NCBI RefSeq assembly: GCF_946478805.1
Contig: NZ_CAMLDC010000018.1
Location: 1 to 64,000, forward strand
Direction: 5' to 3'
DNA from: an uncultured Fluviicola sp.
Lineage (GTDB): Bacteria; Bacteroidota; Bacteroidia; Flavobacteriales; Crocinitomicaceae
Length of the DNA: 64,000 nucleotides
The stretch's first letter is position 1; each line of letters starts with the position of its first letter. The position numbers were made by a program, and so were the translations under genes. Positions 7,499 to 16,017 of this stretch are shown one piece after another. The notes beneath the pieces were generated by a model, which made no database searches, had not been told where the DNA came from, and saw only the letters and a list, made by a program, of their open reading frames with translations.

Positions 7499-10498
7499 TT
7501 AATTTTCCAGCATTTCTTCCGTCATGAGTGGAATTCTAAAAATAACAGTAGTTCCACTGTTTTCGGGTTTGTCAATAATTTCAAAGATAACGGAATATTG
7601 ATATTTTGCCTTCAATAAATTAATCTTGTCAAGAACCATGTTCCATCCGTGTGAAATATGGTTTGCACGATAGGTATTTATCCGTTTTGCTTCCTGTCGC
7701 CCGATTCCGGTATCCTCAATTTTCAAGATGATTGTATCAGCTTCCCGATGCCCTTCGATAATTAATTTTTTCATTCCCTTTTTATGAGCTAAACCATGCA
7801 CAATGGCGTTTTCCACCGTTGGTTGAATCAAGAGTGTCGGGATTTTTAAATGAAGTAGATTCTCAGGGATATTGACCTCTACATCAAGACTTTCTTCAAA
7901 ACGGAAACGTTCTACGGAAATGTATGACTTTAATAATTCCACTTCGTCCCGAAGTGTGATGAATGAGTTGTCACTCTGTTGCAGGAATCTCCTTAGCAAT
8001 CCGGAAAAATCACTCAATGCGTATTCGGCCTCCTCCTGTTTTCCCATTACGATGAGGTATTGGATATTATTCAGACAGTTAAAAATGAAATGAGGATTCA
8101 TCTTTGCCTGAATAGCCTTCAATTTCAATTCAAACATCGTGTTTTTGTGCTCGCTATCCTTTAACTCCTGATCCTTTGAGATCTGGATTCGTTTATAGGT
8201 CAACAGGAAAATTAAGAGGAAAATCAAGCTAAACGCTAACAATCTGAACCAAAGTGTTTCATAAATATGCTTTTCTATTTTGAAGTTGTAGATAACTTCA
8301 TTTGGACTCTGATCATTGAATCCGTCAATTCCACGCATATAAACTTTGTATTCTCCGGGAGGCAACATTTTGAAACTAATCACTCCTTGCTTGGTCGGTA
8401 TGCTCCATTCTTCCTTGATATCAGGGCCAACAAGTTTGTATTGATAATGAAGATTATAGAATTGAGTGAAGTTCGGACAATAATATTGAATGTTTATAGT
8501 GTGTGTATTTCGGGGGAAAACATGGTTAGAGAGTTTTTGAATTTTATCATTCACCGAAACTCCTTTCAAAGACGGATGCAGCTTTCGATACTCCGGTACG
8601 TCGAAGAAACTAACCAATACTCCCTGAATCGTCGGGAAGTAGAAATGTTTCCCGTCACTTGAATAATAATTGTTTTGGAATCCTCCATTGAATTCGGTAT
8701 TCAAAATCCCGTCGTCCTGCCCTAATCGAAAAGGAATCAGAAAGTTGATTTTATGGGAAATGAAATCGTCAATCTTGCTTTCACTGATTATATACAGGCC
8801 ATGATTGGATGAGATATATAAGTTGCCGTCCCTGTCCGGAGCCAGAGTGAAGATATCATTGTCAAGTAAACAATTCCTCATTCGGTTTAATGGTAATAGC
8901 TTCTTATAATTCCAGTAATAGAGCCCGCCACCATAAGTGCCAATTAAAAAAGTGCCGTCTTTTTTTTCGTAAAAGGCGCGTACTTCTTTCCCCTTCAATC
9001 CGTTCCGGATACTAAAATGTTTTTTCAGCTTTAAATTTTCAGAAAAAATAAAAAATCCATCCTCACCACCAACCAAAATATCCCCATTCTTGAGTTGATA
9101 GAAACAAACAACCAGGCCAATTTTCAATGAGTTGAAAAGATGTCTGAATTGATTAGGAGTTTCACTTAATGATACTCCGTTATCTGAACCTATCCAAATG
9201 CGCTTCTTCCTGTCCTGGAAAATGGCGTGTACCGAATGATTATAAAAACCTTTGGTAATTGTTCGGATATATTTTTGATTCTTTAAAACAACAATTCCTG
9301 TTCCCCAGGTACCGGCCCAAACCTCTCCGTTGATCTTCGCGAGACAGGAGAACTCACCACGTTTGCTATAGTAATCTGAAAGTAATCTTTGGTTGAATTT
9401 AAAAATGGTTGAATATGTTCCTGAAACAATTAACTGATTGTCCGGTGATCTGATAATCGAACTGAGGGATGATTCCTTCAGGATACTCTCATCATAAATT
9501 GACATGCATTGTTTCGCTTTGACCTGAAGTAATCCTTTATCATTACTTCCTGCAAAAAGAAAATTCTCATCCTCATTATAAAAAAGAGATAAGATAATCT
9601 TACTTGGGAAATTGGAGGTAAGGGATTCAAAAGCAGCACGGTGATTGTTCCTATAAAAAAGTCCTTTGTGAGTAGAAATGAAGATCTCGTTATGTGGACT
9701 AAAAGCGATATCCGTTAAGTAAACACCTTCAGTATTCTCCCTGAATTTTTGTCGGATTAATTTCCCTTTGGAATAAATAGCCGCACCGCTGAAACCTAAA
9801 AAATAGTTTTGACCTGAATAAGGATCCTTTTTAGATCGGTGGTAAATATCCTTCGTTATCCTGATCCATTTGGATTGTTGTAATAAATAGGTTCCCGTTG
9901 AATCGGAAAAGAATGGGATTGTGCCAATTAAACCAACTCCATAAATTATGTTATTGCTTTCTATTTTGGAAATGAACCGGCTTTTAGAAGATCCGAGCCT
10001 GGAAATACGCATTTCCTTTTTTCTGTTTACGAAAATAATGGAATCGTGGTAAAAGGATGCGCTTAAATTATCTTCTTTTGAAATCTCTTTAGTAACGGGT
10101 GTGATCTGAAATAATCGGGAGCGATTGTTCAATCCATACAGGATATTGCGATTTGTGTCCAAAAACATTTTGGTACACAGGATTTTTCTGCTCTCATCCG
10201 TTGGATTAATATCTGTAAATGTTTGCCCATTGAATTCAACCAATCCGTTTGCTGTTCCGATGAGCAAGTTTCCTGTTTTATCGGGAATTATGGCTGAAAT
10301 CTGATGTTGCGGTATTCCATCCTCTGTTCCGTAAACGCGGATTGTGAAGGGAGAATCGGTATTCAAAGTTGCCTCAATGAGTTTTCCCAGTGGCTGGGCC
10401 TGAGTTGAATAACTTGAGAAGTAAGCGAGGCAGGCAATACCCATAAACCAGCGGAGAATTGCCATCCTACAATCAGGGTATTTCAGATTTGAACTCAT
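7499..10498 (-). CDS. Two-component sensor: beta-propeller, Y_Y_Y domain, LytS-type histidine kinase
   Basis: 999 residues. After an N-terminal signal sequence there is a long periplasmic region of propeller repeats, with characteristic turns such as LLIGTANGL, IWIGSDNGV, FLIGTYGGG and LYISSNHGL. A Y_Y_Y-like domain lies at about 685-745, then one transmembrane helix (about 749-768), then a His_kinase domain with phosphoacceptor His803 in MNPHFIFNCLNN and ATPase boxes around QPTVENAIVHG and EDTGIGRQEA. This layout is the Bacteroidota form of an extracellular-signal sensor paired with LytTR regulators. The ligand is unknown. The start at 10498 is supported by a -7-like box four bases upstream; an internal ATG at residue 12 would also leave a signal peptide. 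Confidence 0.92.
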   Translation of the reverse strand: MSSNLKYPDCRMAILRWFMGIACLAYFSSYSTQAQPLGKLIEATLNTDSPFTIRVYGTEDGIPQHQISAIIPDKTGNLLIGTANGLVEFNGQTFTDINPTDESRKILCTKMFLDTNRNILYGLNNRSRLFQITPVTKEISKEDNLSASFYHDSIIFVNRKKEMRISRLGSSKSRFISKIESNNIIYGVGLIGTIPFFSDSTGTYLLQQSKWIRITKDIYHRSKKDPYSGQNYFLGFSGAAIYSKGKLIRQKFRENTEGVYLTDIAFSPHNEIFISTHKGLFYRNNHRAAFESLTSNFPSKIILSLFYNEDENFLFAGSNDKGLLQVKAKQCMSIYDESILKESSLSSIIRSPDNQLIVSGTYSTIFKFNQRLLSDYYSKRGEFSCLAKINGEVWAGTWGTGIVVLKNQKYIRTITKGFYNHSVHAIFQDRKKRIWIGSDNGVSLSETPNQFRHLFNSLKIGLVVCFYQLKNGDILVGGEDGFFIFSENLKLKKHFSIRNGLKGKEVRAFYEKKDGTFLIGTYGGGLYYWNYKKLLPLNRMRNCLLDNDIFTLAPDRDGNLYISSNHGLYIISESKIDDFISHKINFLIPFRLGQDDGILNTEFNGGFQNNYYSSDGKHFYFPTIQGVLVSFFDVPEYRKLHPSLKGVSVNDKIQKLSNHVFPRNTHTINIQYYCPNFTQFYNLHYQYKLVGPDIKEEWSIPTKQGVISFKMLPPGEYKVYMRGIDGFNDQSPNEVIYNFKIEKHIYETLWFRLLAFSLIFLLIFLLTYKRIQISKDQELKDSEHKNTMFELKLKAIQAKMNPHFIFNCLNNIQYLIVMGKQEEAEYALSDFSGLLRRFLQQSDNSFITLRDEVELLKSYISVERFRFEESLDVEVNIPENLLHLKIPTLLIQPTVENAIVHGLAHKKGMKKLIIEGHREADTIILKIEDTGIGRQEAKRINTYRANHISHGWNMVLDKINLLKAKYQYSVIFEIIDKPENSGTTVIFRIPLMTEEMLEN

Positions 10499-10502
10499 TA
10501 TG

Positions 10503-10510
10503 CGAAGTTA
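10503..10510 (-). promoter_or_regulatory. Possible -7 box for the sensor kinase gene
   Basis: Read on the minus strand, TAACTTCG differs at one base from TAnnTTTG and stands four bases before the ATG at 10498. No TTG is at the expected distance. If used, the mRNA would have almost no leader. Confidence 0.35.
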
Positions 10511-10529
10511 ACACTACTAAATCAATTTA

Positions 10530-11153
10530 TCAGATGTAGTGTATGCCTTTCGGCTCCGATAGGGTTGTTTCGATTAATTTCCGGGCAACTTTTGATACAT
10601 GAATTCCTCTATATTTTTTTGCTTTTCCAAACAAAAGCGGACTGATCAGGAATAAAAGACCCTGAATAAGTTTTTCACCGGCTCGCTTTTCTTTTCTTGG
10701 TCCAATTAAAAAGGAGGGACGTATAAAAACTGTGACCGGAATTTCTACTTTGGAAACACCATGTTCCATTTCTCCTTTGGTTCGCAAATAGAAATTGGAT
10801 GATTGTTCATTTGCTCCAATGGAAGAAACAATGCCAATTTTTCCCACTCCGGCTTTTTTGCAGAAATTGGAGAATGAAACAACATAATCGCGGTCGATTT
10901 CTTGTTGACGAGCTTTACTCCCCGCTTTCCTTAAGGTTGTTCCTAAAGCACAAAATCCCACGTCAATTTTCTCCACAACCTCCAATTGATCGAGTTGTTC
11001 GAAAGGAACGATTACAACCTGCATCTTTGCGTGTCCGAAACCCAATGGATTTCTTGCCAGAACAAGCACCTTTTCAACCCTGGCATCATTCAGAATTTGG
11101 ATCAGGATTTCATTTCCAACCAAACCACTTGCACCCGCAATACAAACTATCAT
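10530..11153 (-). CDS. NAD(P)-binding protein, atypical short-chain dehydrogenase type
   Basis: 207 residues with an N-terminal Rossmann nucleotide-binding loop, VCIAGASGLVGNEI, and a basic Arg-34 region (VLVLARNP) that may favour NADPH. Further blocks are GFCALGTTLRKAGS, IGIVSSIGAN and VFIRPSFLIGPRKEKR. This matches the HTATIP2/YbjT-like atypical SDR group (NAD(P)H-binding, often annotated as oxidoreductase), in which the classic YxxxK pair is poorly kept. Substrate is unknown. It is nine bases downstream of the GyrI-like gene, so the two are probably cotranscribed. Confidence 0.82.
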   Translation of the reverse strand: MIVCIAGASGLVGNEILIQILNDARVEKVLVLARNPLGFGHAKMQVVIVPFEQLDQLEVVEKIDVGFCALGTTLRKAGSKARQQEIDRDYVVSFSNFCKKAGVGKIGIVSSIGANEQSSNFYLRTKGEMEHGVSKVEIPVTVFIRPSFLIGPRKEKRAGEKLIQGLLFLISPLLFGKAKKYRGIHVSKVARKLIETTLSEPKGIHYI

Positions 11154-11162
11154 GGAATAAAA

Positions 11163-11618
11163 TCAGTTTTGGGCAATGTAAATATCGACTTCCGATTCTT
11201 CTCCGAGCCTGGATCTGTCATCATACACTTCATAATCGTAGGTATAACTGCGATTCAGAGTCTCATCCTGGTTCCAGATAGTATGCCAGGTATCGACTAT
11301 CGCTTCCGGCAAACCACCTTTGGCCAAAAAGGATTGAAAATTCCCGTCTTCAAATTCTCTCCCGATCAATCCGGTTGGAATCTGATCCAATGAGGTGACT
11401 TTTAAGCCCAGAACACACGTGTATTTTCCTGTGTAATCACTTTCGTAATCCGTATAGATGCAAAGAATATCCGAATCAAGTTGATTGGGGATTTTTTCCA
11501 GCAGGTTCTCTGAAATAAATTGTCCCCAAAGTGCCCCGATCGCTGCTGAAGCCTCTCCGTCCTTGTTGGAAGTTTCTGTCGAAATACCGATAATCTTGAA
11601 TCCTTTTCGTTGTGTCAT
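11163..11618 (-). CDS. GyrI-like effector-binding domain protein
   Basis: 151 residues covering a single AraC-type effector-binding (GyrI-like/SOUL-fold) domain with no DNA-binding helix-turn-helix. Visible elements are the start FKIIGISTETSNKDGEAS, IGALWGQFI, CIYTDYESDYTGKYTCVLG and the final EVYDDRSRLGEESEVDIYIAQ, which is the typical ending with acidic ligand-pocket residues. Stand-alone members bind small, often hydrophobic or cationic compounds; some are hydrolases or gyrase inhibitors. Which applies here is not readable. It is the promoter-proximal gene of a two-gene unit with the atypical SDR. Confidence 0.8.
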   Translation of the reverse strand: MTQRKGFKIIGISTETSNKDGEASAAIGALWGQFISENLLEKIPNQLDSDILCIYTDYESDYTGKYTCVLGLKVTSLDQIPTGLIGREFEDGNFQSFLAKGGLPEAIVDTWHTIWNQDETLNRSYTYDYEVYDDRSRLGEESEVDIYIAQN

Positions 11619-12041
11619 TGGAATAAAATAAGACGATGAATTTAGTTATTTCATTCGGAATGTATTGAAGCTTCAAAGATCTTTCACTGGATGAATTGGA
11701 AAACTCCCACTTTTATTAATAAAACCGGTATCTACAACCGCGTTGGAATTTATTGAAAAGGATATGGGAAGAACTAAGTTTTGGTTTGGACTAAAATTCG
11801 AAACTTAGTTGGGGTCCCCATCTTTCTCTACCAATTTTATTTCTTTTTTATTAAACATCACTTTTGTTTAAGTCATTCATAATCAACTTAAAAAACGATT
11901 TTAATCAATTGCAAACGAAAAATATTCGACAGTAATCAGTTAATAACCGAATTCAATTTTTTCACTCACCCAACTTTGCATCATCAAATCGGTTGAAAGT
12001 CAATCGAATCAATTATTTACAAACGTTAAAACAAACAAATT
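11619..12041. other. Gene-free spacer with two palindromes
   Basis: A divergent AT-rich spacer of 423 bases between the GyrI-like gene and the first SSB gene. No ORF of credible length is present. It contains a 10-base perfect inverted repeat, AACTAAGTTT (11772-11781) and AAACTTAGTT (11801-11810), followed at once by the short palindrome TGGGGTCCCCA (11810-11820). A CAACTTTG at 11971-11978 is one base off a -7 box and may serve the SSB genes, with a leader of about 60 bases. Confidence 0.6.
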
Positions 12042-12392
12042 ATGAACACACTCAAAAACAAAGTGAATTTAATCGGACGATTGGGAGCGAAACCTGTAGC
12101 ACAAACTTTTGATTCAGGAGCAAAGAAAATCCGCCTGTCAGTAGCAACAAATGAACGCTACAAGAACAAAAAGGGCGAGTGGGAAGATAACACCCAATGG
12201 CATACAGTAATTGTCTGGGGGAAATTGTGTGACCGTGTCGAAAAAGTTTTGGATAAAGGCTCTGAGGTTGTGATTGAAGGAAGAATTGTCAATCGATCCT
12301 ATGAAACGAAAGAAGGTGAAAAACGCTTCTCGACAGAAATCGAGCTTAACGAGTTCGTATTGTTAAATGGTAAAAAACAAGAAAACAATTAA
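12042..12392 (+). CDS. Single-stranded DNA-binding protein, short form 1
   Basis: 116 residues forming one OB-fold of the bacterial SSB family: NKVNLIGRLGAKPV, then RLSVATNERYKNKKGEW, QWHTVIVWGKL, GSEVVIEGRIVNRSYETKEG and TEIELNEFVLL. The aromatic Trp in QWHTVIVWG stacks on DNA in known SSBs. It stops at KKQENN and lacks the long disordered linker and acidic DDxPF tip through which housekeeping SSBs recruit repair and replication enzymes. It is first of three tandem SSB-like genes. Probably an accessory SSB; the main chromosomal ssb is expected elsewhere. Confidence 0.88.
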   Translation: MNTLKNKVNLIGRLGAKPVAQTFDSGAKKIRLSVATNERYKNKKGEWEDNTQWHTVIVWGKLCDRVEKVLDKGSEVVIEGRIVNRSYETKEGEKRFSTEIELNEFVLLNGKKQENN

Positions 12393-12403
12393 TTCGAATC
12401 AAG

Positions 12404-12754
12404 ATGAATACTACTATTAAGCAGGATCAGATTCTACATATGAATCACGTGAACATTATTGGTAAAATAAGTTCTGACCCGAAAGTAAGCCTATTACCAG
12501 GTGGAAGAAGAGTTGTCAATTTTTCGCTTGCAACCAAGGAACATTACCTGGATAAGGATGGAAATCTGCAAGTCAAGCAGGATTGGCATCGATTGACTGC
12601 CTTTGGGCGCTGGGTAACCATTTTGGAAGAATTGTGCGCCAAAGGAATAAATGTAGCGGTGGAAGGTAGATTGGTTAGCCGCTTTTATAAAACGGAATCA
12701 GGAGAGCGAAAAATGTTTTCTGAGATCGAAGTCAATGACTTAATTATTTTATAG
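12404..12754 (+). CDS. Single-stranded DNA-binding protein, short form 2
   Basis: 116 residues from the ATG at 12404; an internal ATG at 12440 (MNHVNIIGKISSD) gives a 104-residue protein that aligns better with SSB N-termini, so the true start is uncertain. SSB OB-fold features: VNIIGKISSDPKVS, VVNFSLATKEHYLDKDG, WHRLTAFGRWV, GINVAVEGRLVSRFYKTESG and SEIEVNDLIIL. There is no acidic C-terminal tip. It follows the first copy by 11 bases and precedes the third by one base, so all three are surely cotranscribed. Confidence 0.85.
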   Translation: MNTTIKQDQILHMNHVNIIGKISSDPKVSLLPGGRRVVNFSLATKEHYLDKDGNLQVKQDWHRLTAFGRWVTILEELCAKGINVAVEGRLVSRFYKTESGERKMFSEIEVNDLIIL

Positions 12755-12755
12755 A

Positions 12756-13067
12756 ATGCTGCGAAATCAAGTTACGTTGGTGGGGCGTCTGGGATCAGAC
12801 GCCACCATCACCACTTTTGAAAATGGTTCCATGGTTGCTCGCTTTCAATTCGCTGTGGACAATCAATTGAAGAAAATCGATTCCGATTCAAGTGCCTTAT
12901 ACCGGATGTTTGCATGGGGGAACACTGCTAATTTTTTAACTAATTATTGTAAGAAAGGAAACAAATTGGCAGTTTCTGGAAGATTGGTGAATCGAACTTA
13001 TGTGAATAAAGAGGGGCAGACCCAACGGGTTACTGAAGTGGAAGTGAGACAAGTCGTTAAGTTTTAG
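12756..13067 (+). CDS. Single-stranded DNA-binding protein, short form 3
   Basis: 103 residues, the most diverged of the three copies but still an SSB OB-fold: NQVTLVGRLGSDATITTFENG, ARFQFAVDNQL, YRMFAWGNTANFL, GNKLAVSGRLVNRTYVNKEG and TEVEVRQVVKF. The usual W-h-x-V strand reads YRMFAWG, so the first aromatic position is changed to Tyr. The protein ends right after the last strand, with no tail. A strong terminator follows 42 bases downstream. Confidence 0.82.
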   Translation: MLRNQVTLVGRLGSDATITTFENGSMVARFQFAVDNQLKKIDSDSSALYRMFAWGNTANFLTNYCKKGNKLAVSGRLVNRTYVNKEGQTQRVTEVEVRQVVKF

Positions 13068-13108
13068 TTAGGTCGATAGTTTAGTAGTTTCTTAACGATG
13101 TGCAGTAG

Positions 13109-13143
13109 AACGGGAATCCGCCACAAAGGATTCCCGTTTTTTT
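13109..13143 (+). terminator. Rho-independent terminator of the SSB triplet
   Basis: AACGGGAATCC (13109-13119) and its exact complement GGATTCCCGTT (13128-13138) form an 11-bp stem with an 8-base loop, running into a seven-T tract (13137-13143). Confidence 0.92.
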
Positions 13144-13226
13144 ATTCCGCTAAACTACTTTCTCAGCCATTCATCTATTTTGAGTAACGTTTCGCATATT
13201 TTTTATTAAAACCTAGAATTTCCGTC

Positions 13227-13234
13227 TAATTTTG
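13227..13234 (+). promoter_or_regulatory. -7 box for the outer-membrane barrel gene
   Basis: A perfect TAATTTTG lies 20 bases before the TTG start codon at 13255. No clear TTG occurs at the -33 position. Confidence 0.4.
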
Positions 13235-13254
13235 TACCATCAACACTTGAGACA

Positions 13255-16017
13255 TTGAAAAAAATTGTACTTCTATTATTCCTGATGATTTCGTATTTGG
13301 GTAATTCCCAACAAACTATGACCATCAAGGCAAACGTTATAGACACGAACACGCAAACCATTGTTAGGAACGCTGTCGGAATTGTGAAACGTGTTCGTGA
13401 TTCCGTTCTATTGGATTTTAAACGATCCGACAAGTATGGTCATATGGAGTTTACGCTTCCAATCGACACCGTAGAATTTACAATTGTTCATCCGGAATAT
13501 GGTGTTTTCCGGGCATTCTTTTTTGGCTCAAAGGACAACAATGCTTTTATAATGGATACTTTGGCAATGCCCGATAAAAGCACAGCCTTGGATGAAGTCC
13601 TGATCTATGCAAATCGAAATCCGATTTATTATCGCGGTGATACGCTGGTTTATGTCGCCGACTCGTTTAAAGTGAAGGAAAATGCGGTCGTAGAAGATTT
13701 GATTCGAAAGTTGCCGGGAATGACAATTGATGAAAATGGAAAGATCAAGAATCAAGGAAAGGAAATTGGCCAGGTGCTGGTAGACGGAGATGAATTCTTT
13801 GGGAATGACCCGACAATTGCAACCAAAAATCTTGCTGCAAAAGGAGTTGAAACCGTTGAGGTTTATGAGAAAGATGCAGAAGACGGGAGTGATGAAAAGG
13901 TCCAGGTCCTGGATCTGAGGCTCAAGGATGAGGCCAAGAAGGGGTATTTCGGGAAGATTAATCTCGCTGGTGGTATCGACAAGTTCACAAATCCAAATCA
14001 TGGATTCTATGAAGGGGAAATGCTTGTAAATTCATACAATAAGAACCAAAAATTGGCAGTTTACGCCCTGGGATCAAATACACCTAAAACAAACCTGAAT
14101 GGAAGCGACATGTTCAAGTTCGGTTTGTCTGAAGGGCGCGATTGGATGGCGGAAAATGATGACTTGCAATCATACAGTGGAGGTGGTCAAAATGAAAGCG
14201 AAGGTATTCCAAATACGTTCAAGGGTGGTTTCTACCTGGATCAGAAATTCAAAAAAGGTGCGAAAGTTCGTTTGAATTATTCATTTGCCCAATACGGAGT
14301 GAAAACACAAACAAATAGTCGTTCACAGTATTTATTGACGGATACTTCGTATACAACGGATTTGAACAGCTATACGAAAGAATCGTATATGCAACATCAG
14401 ATTGGAGTGAAGTATTCGCAAAGGATCGATTCATTGACGCGTTTCGAATTTGAACCGAAATTCCAATACAATCTTACGGACAAAAACTCGCTGTCCAAAA
14501 CAGATTTCTTGTCCGAAGATACGGTGTTGACACGTTTTACAACAATTAATAACGGAAGTCAGGCATCAGGATCCAGTTTGAATACAACTTTCAGATTATT
14601 CAAAGATTTTAAGAAGAAAAACAGAAAGCTGATTGCCCGTTACAATTTTGTAGGATCGGATAATAAATCAGATGGTGATTTGCTTTCTTCGGATACAAAT
14701 GCGATTACCAACACTTCGAATAGCGGCTTGAGATTTGACCAACGTAAAGAGATCAGAAGTAACTCAATGATTCATACTGCTTATGCAGATTATTTTGAGC
14801 CACTCGGAAAACGTTTTAAACTGGAGTTCGATTACGAGTTTTATCAAAATAACAACGGTCAGCGCAAAACAACATTGAACCCGATTAATGGTGAATATAA
14901 TGACGTTGACACCTTGTTTTCGAATAATTTCAAAACGGATAGACAACAACATCGTGCAGGGGCATTCTTGATCTATGAAAACTCCAAATTGAGAATATCA
15001 GCCGGATCTCGATTCAGAAACATTGCAATAGATAACAGAAACATGTTTACTGATTCATTAATCAAGCAAGATCTGAATAATGTATTGCCGCGAGTTGTAT
15101 TCAGATACAAATTCAGTCAGACAACGCGTTTGATGATCCAATATAACACGAATTCCAGTTTACCATCAATTGATCAGTTACAGCCTGTTCTGAACAATAC
15201 GAATCCGAACTTTATCCAAATTGGTAATTCCGCATTGAAACCGAATTACACCCACAGTATCAATGGTAGTTTCAATACCTGGAAGGGATTAAGCGGGTTC
15301 TACATGTATTCAGGTTTCAACTATTCACATATCAAGGATAATTTCAGCACGAATACGATGTTCGGTCCGACTGGAGGATCAATTTCACAAGCAATTAACG
15401 TGAAAAGTTCCGACTTCTTGTATTACTGGGCTGGTGCGGGAGTTCCAATAAAATCCGTGAAGGATTTGAGCTTACAGATCAATGCAAATGGTAATTTCAC
15501 ATCATCGAAAAACCAGATTAATTCAGTGGATAATGATACGAGAAACACAGGAATTGGTGGAGATCTGTCATTGAATTATAACGGTGATTCACTGAGAACA
15601 GAACTTGGTGGAGGGGTTGATTACAACGTACCGTTCAATTCACTGTCGACACAATCGAATCAACCATATACAACATATAACTTTAAGGCTTTGATCGATT
15701 GGACACTTCCTCACCGTTGGTTCTTTAAAACGGACGCCACATACAATGTCAATACAGGTAGAACAAGTGGTTACAACGTGAATTACGTGATTTGGAATGC
15801 TTCCATTCAGCGCTCATTCCTGAAAACCGGAAACTTGTTATTCGGTATTGAAGCATACGATATCCTGAATCAGAATATCAGTAACTACCGTACTGTTAAC
15901 AATAACGTGATCGTCGATCAGAAGACAAACATCATTCGTCGTTATTTCATGGCGAAAATGACACTTAGATTCAATAACTTTAAAACAAAAGAAGAAGATG
16001 GTAACGGCTGGTATTAG
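13255..16017 (+). CDS. Outer-membrane beta-barrel protein, TonB-receptor-like (OMP_b-brl_3 type)
   Basis: 920 residues. The start is a TTG: KKIVLLLFLMISYLGNSQQ is a good signal peptide and the next ATG would cut it to half. After the signal comes a carboxypeptidase-regulatory-like beta-sandwich (about 22-105), then a plug-like segment with DEVLIYANRNPIYYRGDTL, EDLIRKLPGMTIDENGKI and VLVDGDEFFGNDP, then a long Asn/Ser/Tyr-rich barrel to the C-terminus. It resembles the Bacteroidota family of TonB-dependent-receptor relatives that accompany GLPGLI proteins. Transport substrate is unknown. The next gene overlaps its end by 20 bases, supporting a functional pair. Confidence 0.88.
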   Translation: MKKIVLLLFLMISYLGNSQQTMTIKANVIDTNTQTIVRNAVGIVKRVRDSVLLDFKRSDKYGHMEFTLPIDTVEFTIVHPEYGVFRAFFFGSKDNNAFIMDTLAMPDKSTALDEVLIYANRNPIYYRGDTLVYVADSFKVKENAVVEDLIRKLPGMTIDENGKIKNQGKEIGQVLVDGDEFFGNDPTIATKNLAAKGVETVEVYEKDAEDGSDEKVQVLDLRLKDEAKKGYFGKINLAGGIDKFTNPNHGFYEGEMLVNSYNKNQKLAVYALGSNTPKTNLNGSDMFKFGLSEGRDWMAENDDLQSYSGGGQNESEGIPNTFKGGFYLDQKFKKGAKVRLNYSFAQYGVKTQTNSRSQYLLTDTSYTTDLNSYTKESYMQHQIGVKYSQRIDSLTRFEFEPKFQYNLTDKNSLSKTDFLSEDTVLTRFTTINNGSQASGSSLNTTFRLFKDFKKKNRKLIARYNFVGSDNKSDGDLLSSDTNAITNTSNSGLRFDQRKEIRSNSMIHTAYADYFEPLGKRFKLEFDYEFYQNNNGQRKTTLNPINGEYNDVDTLFSNNFKTDRQQHRAGAFLIYENSKLRISAGSRFRNIAIDNRNMFTDSLIKQDLNNVLPRVVFRYKFSQTTRLMIQYNTNSSLPSIDQLQPVLNNTNPNFIQIGNSALKPNYTHSINGSFNTWKGLSGFYMYSGFNYSHIKDNFSTNTMFGPTGGSISQAINVKSSDFLYYWAGAGVPIKSVKDLSLQINANGNFTSSKNQINSVDNDTRNTGIGGDLSLNYNGDSLRTELGGGVDYNVPFNSLSTQSNQPYTTYNFKALIDWTLPHRWFFKTDATYNVNTGRTSGYNVNYVIWNASIQRSFLKTGNLLFGIEAYDILNQNISNYRTVNNNVIVDQKTNIIRRYFMAKMTLRFNNFKTKEEDGNGWY

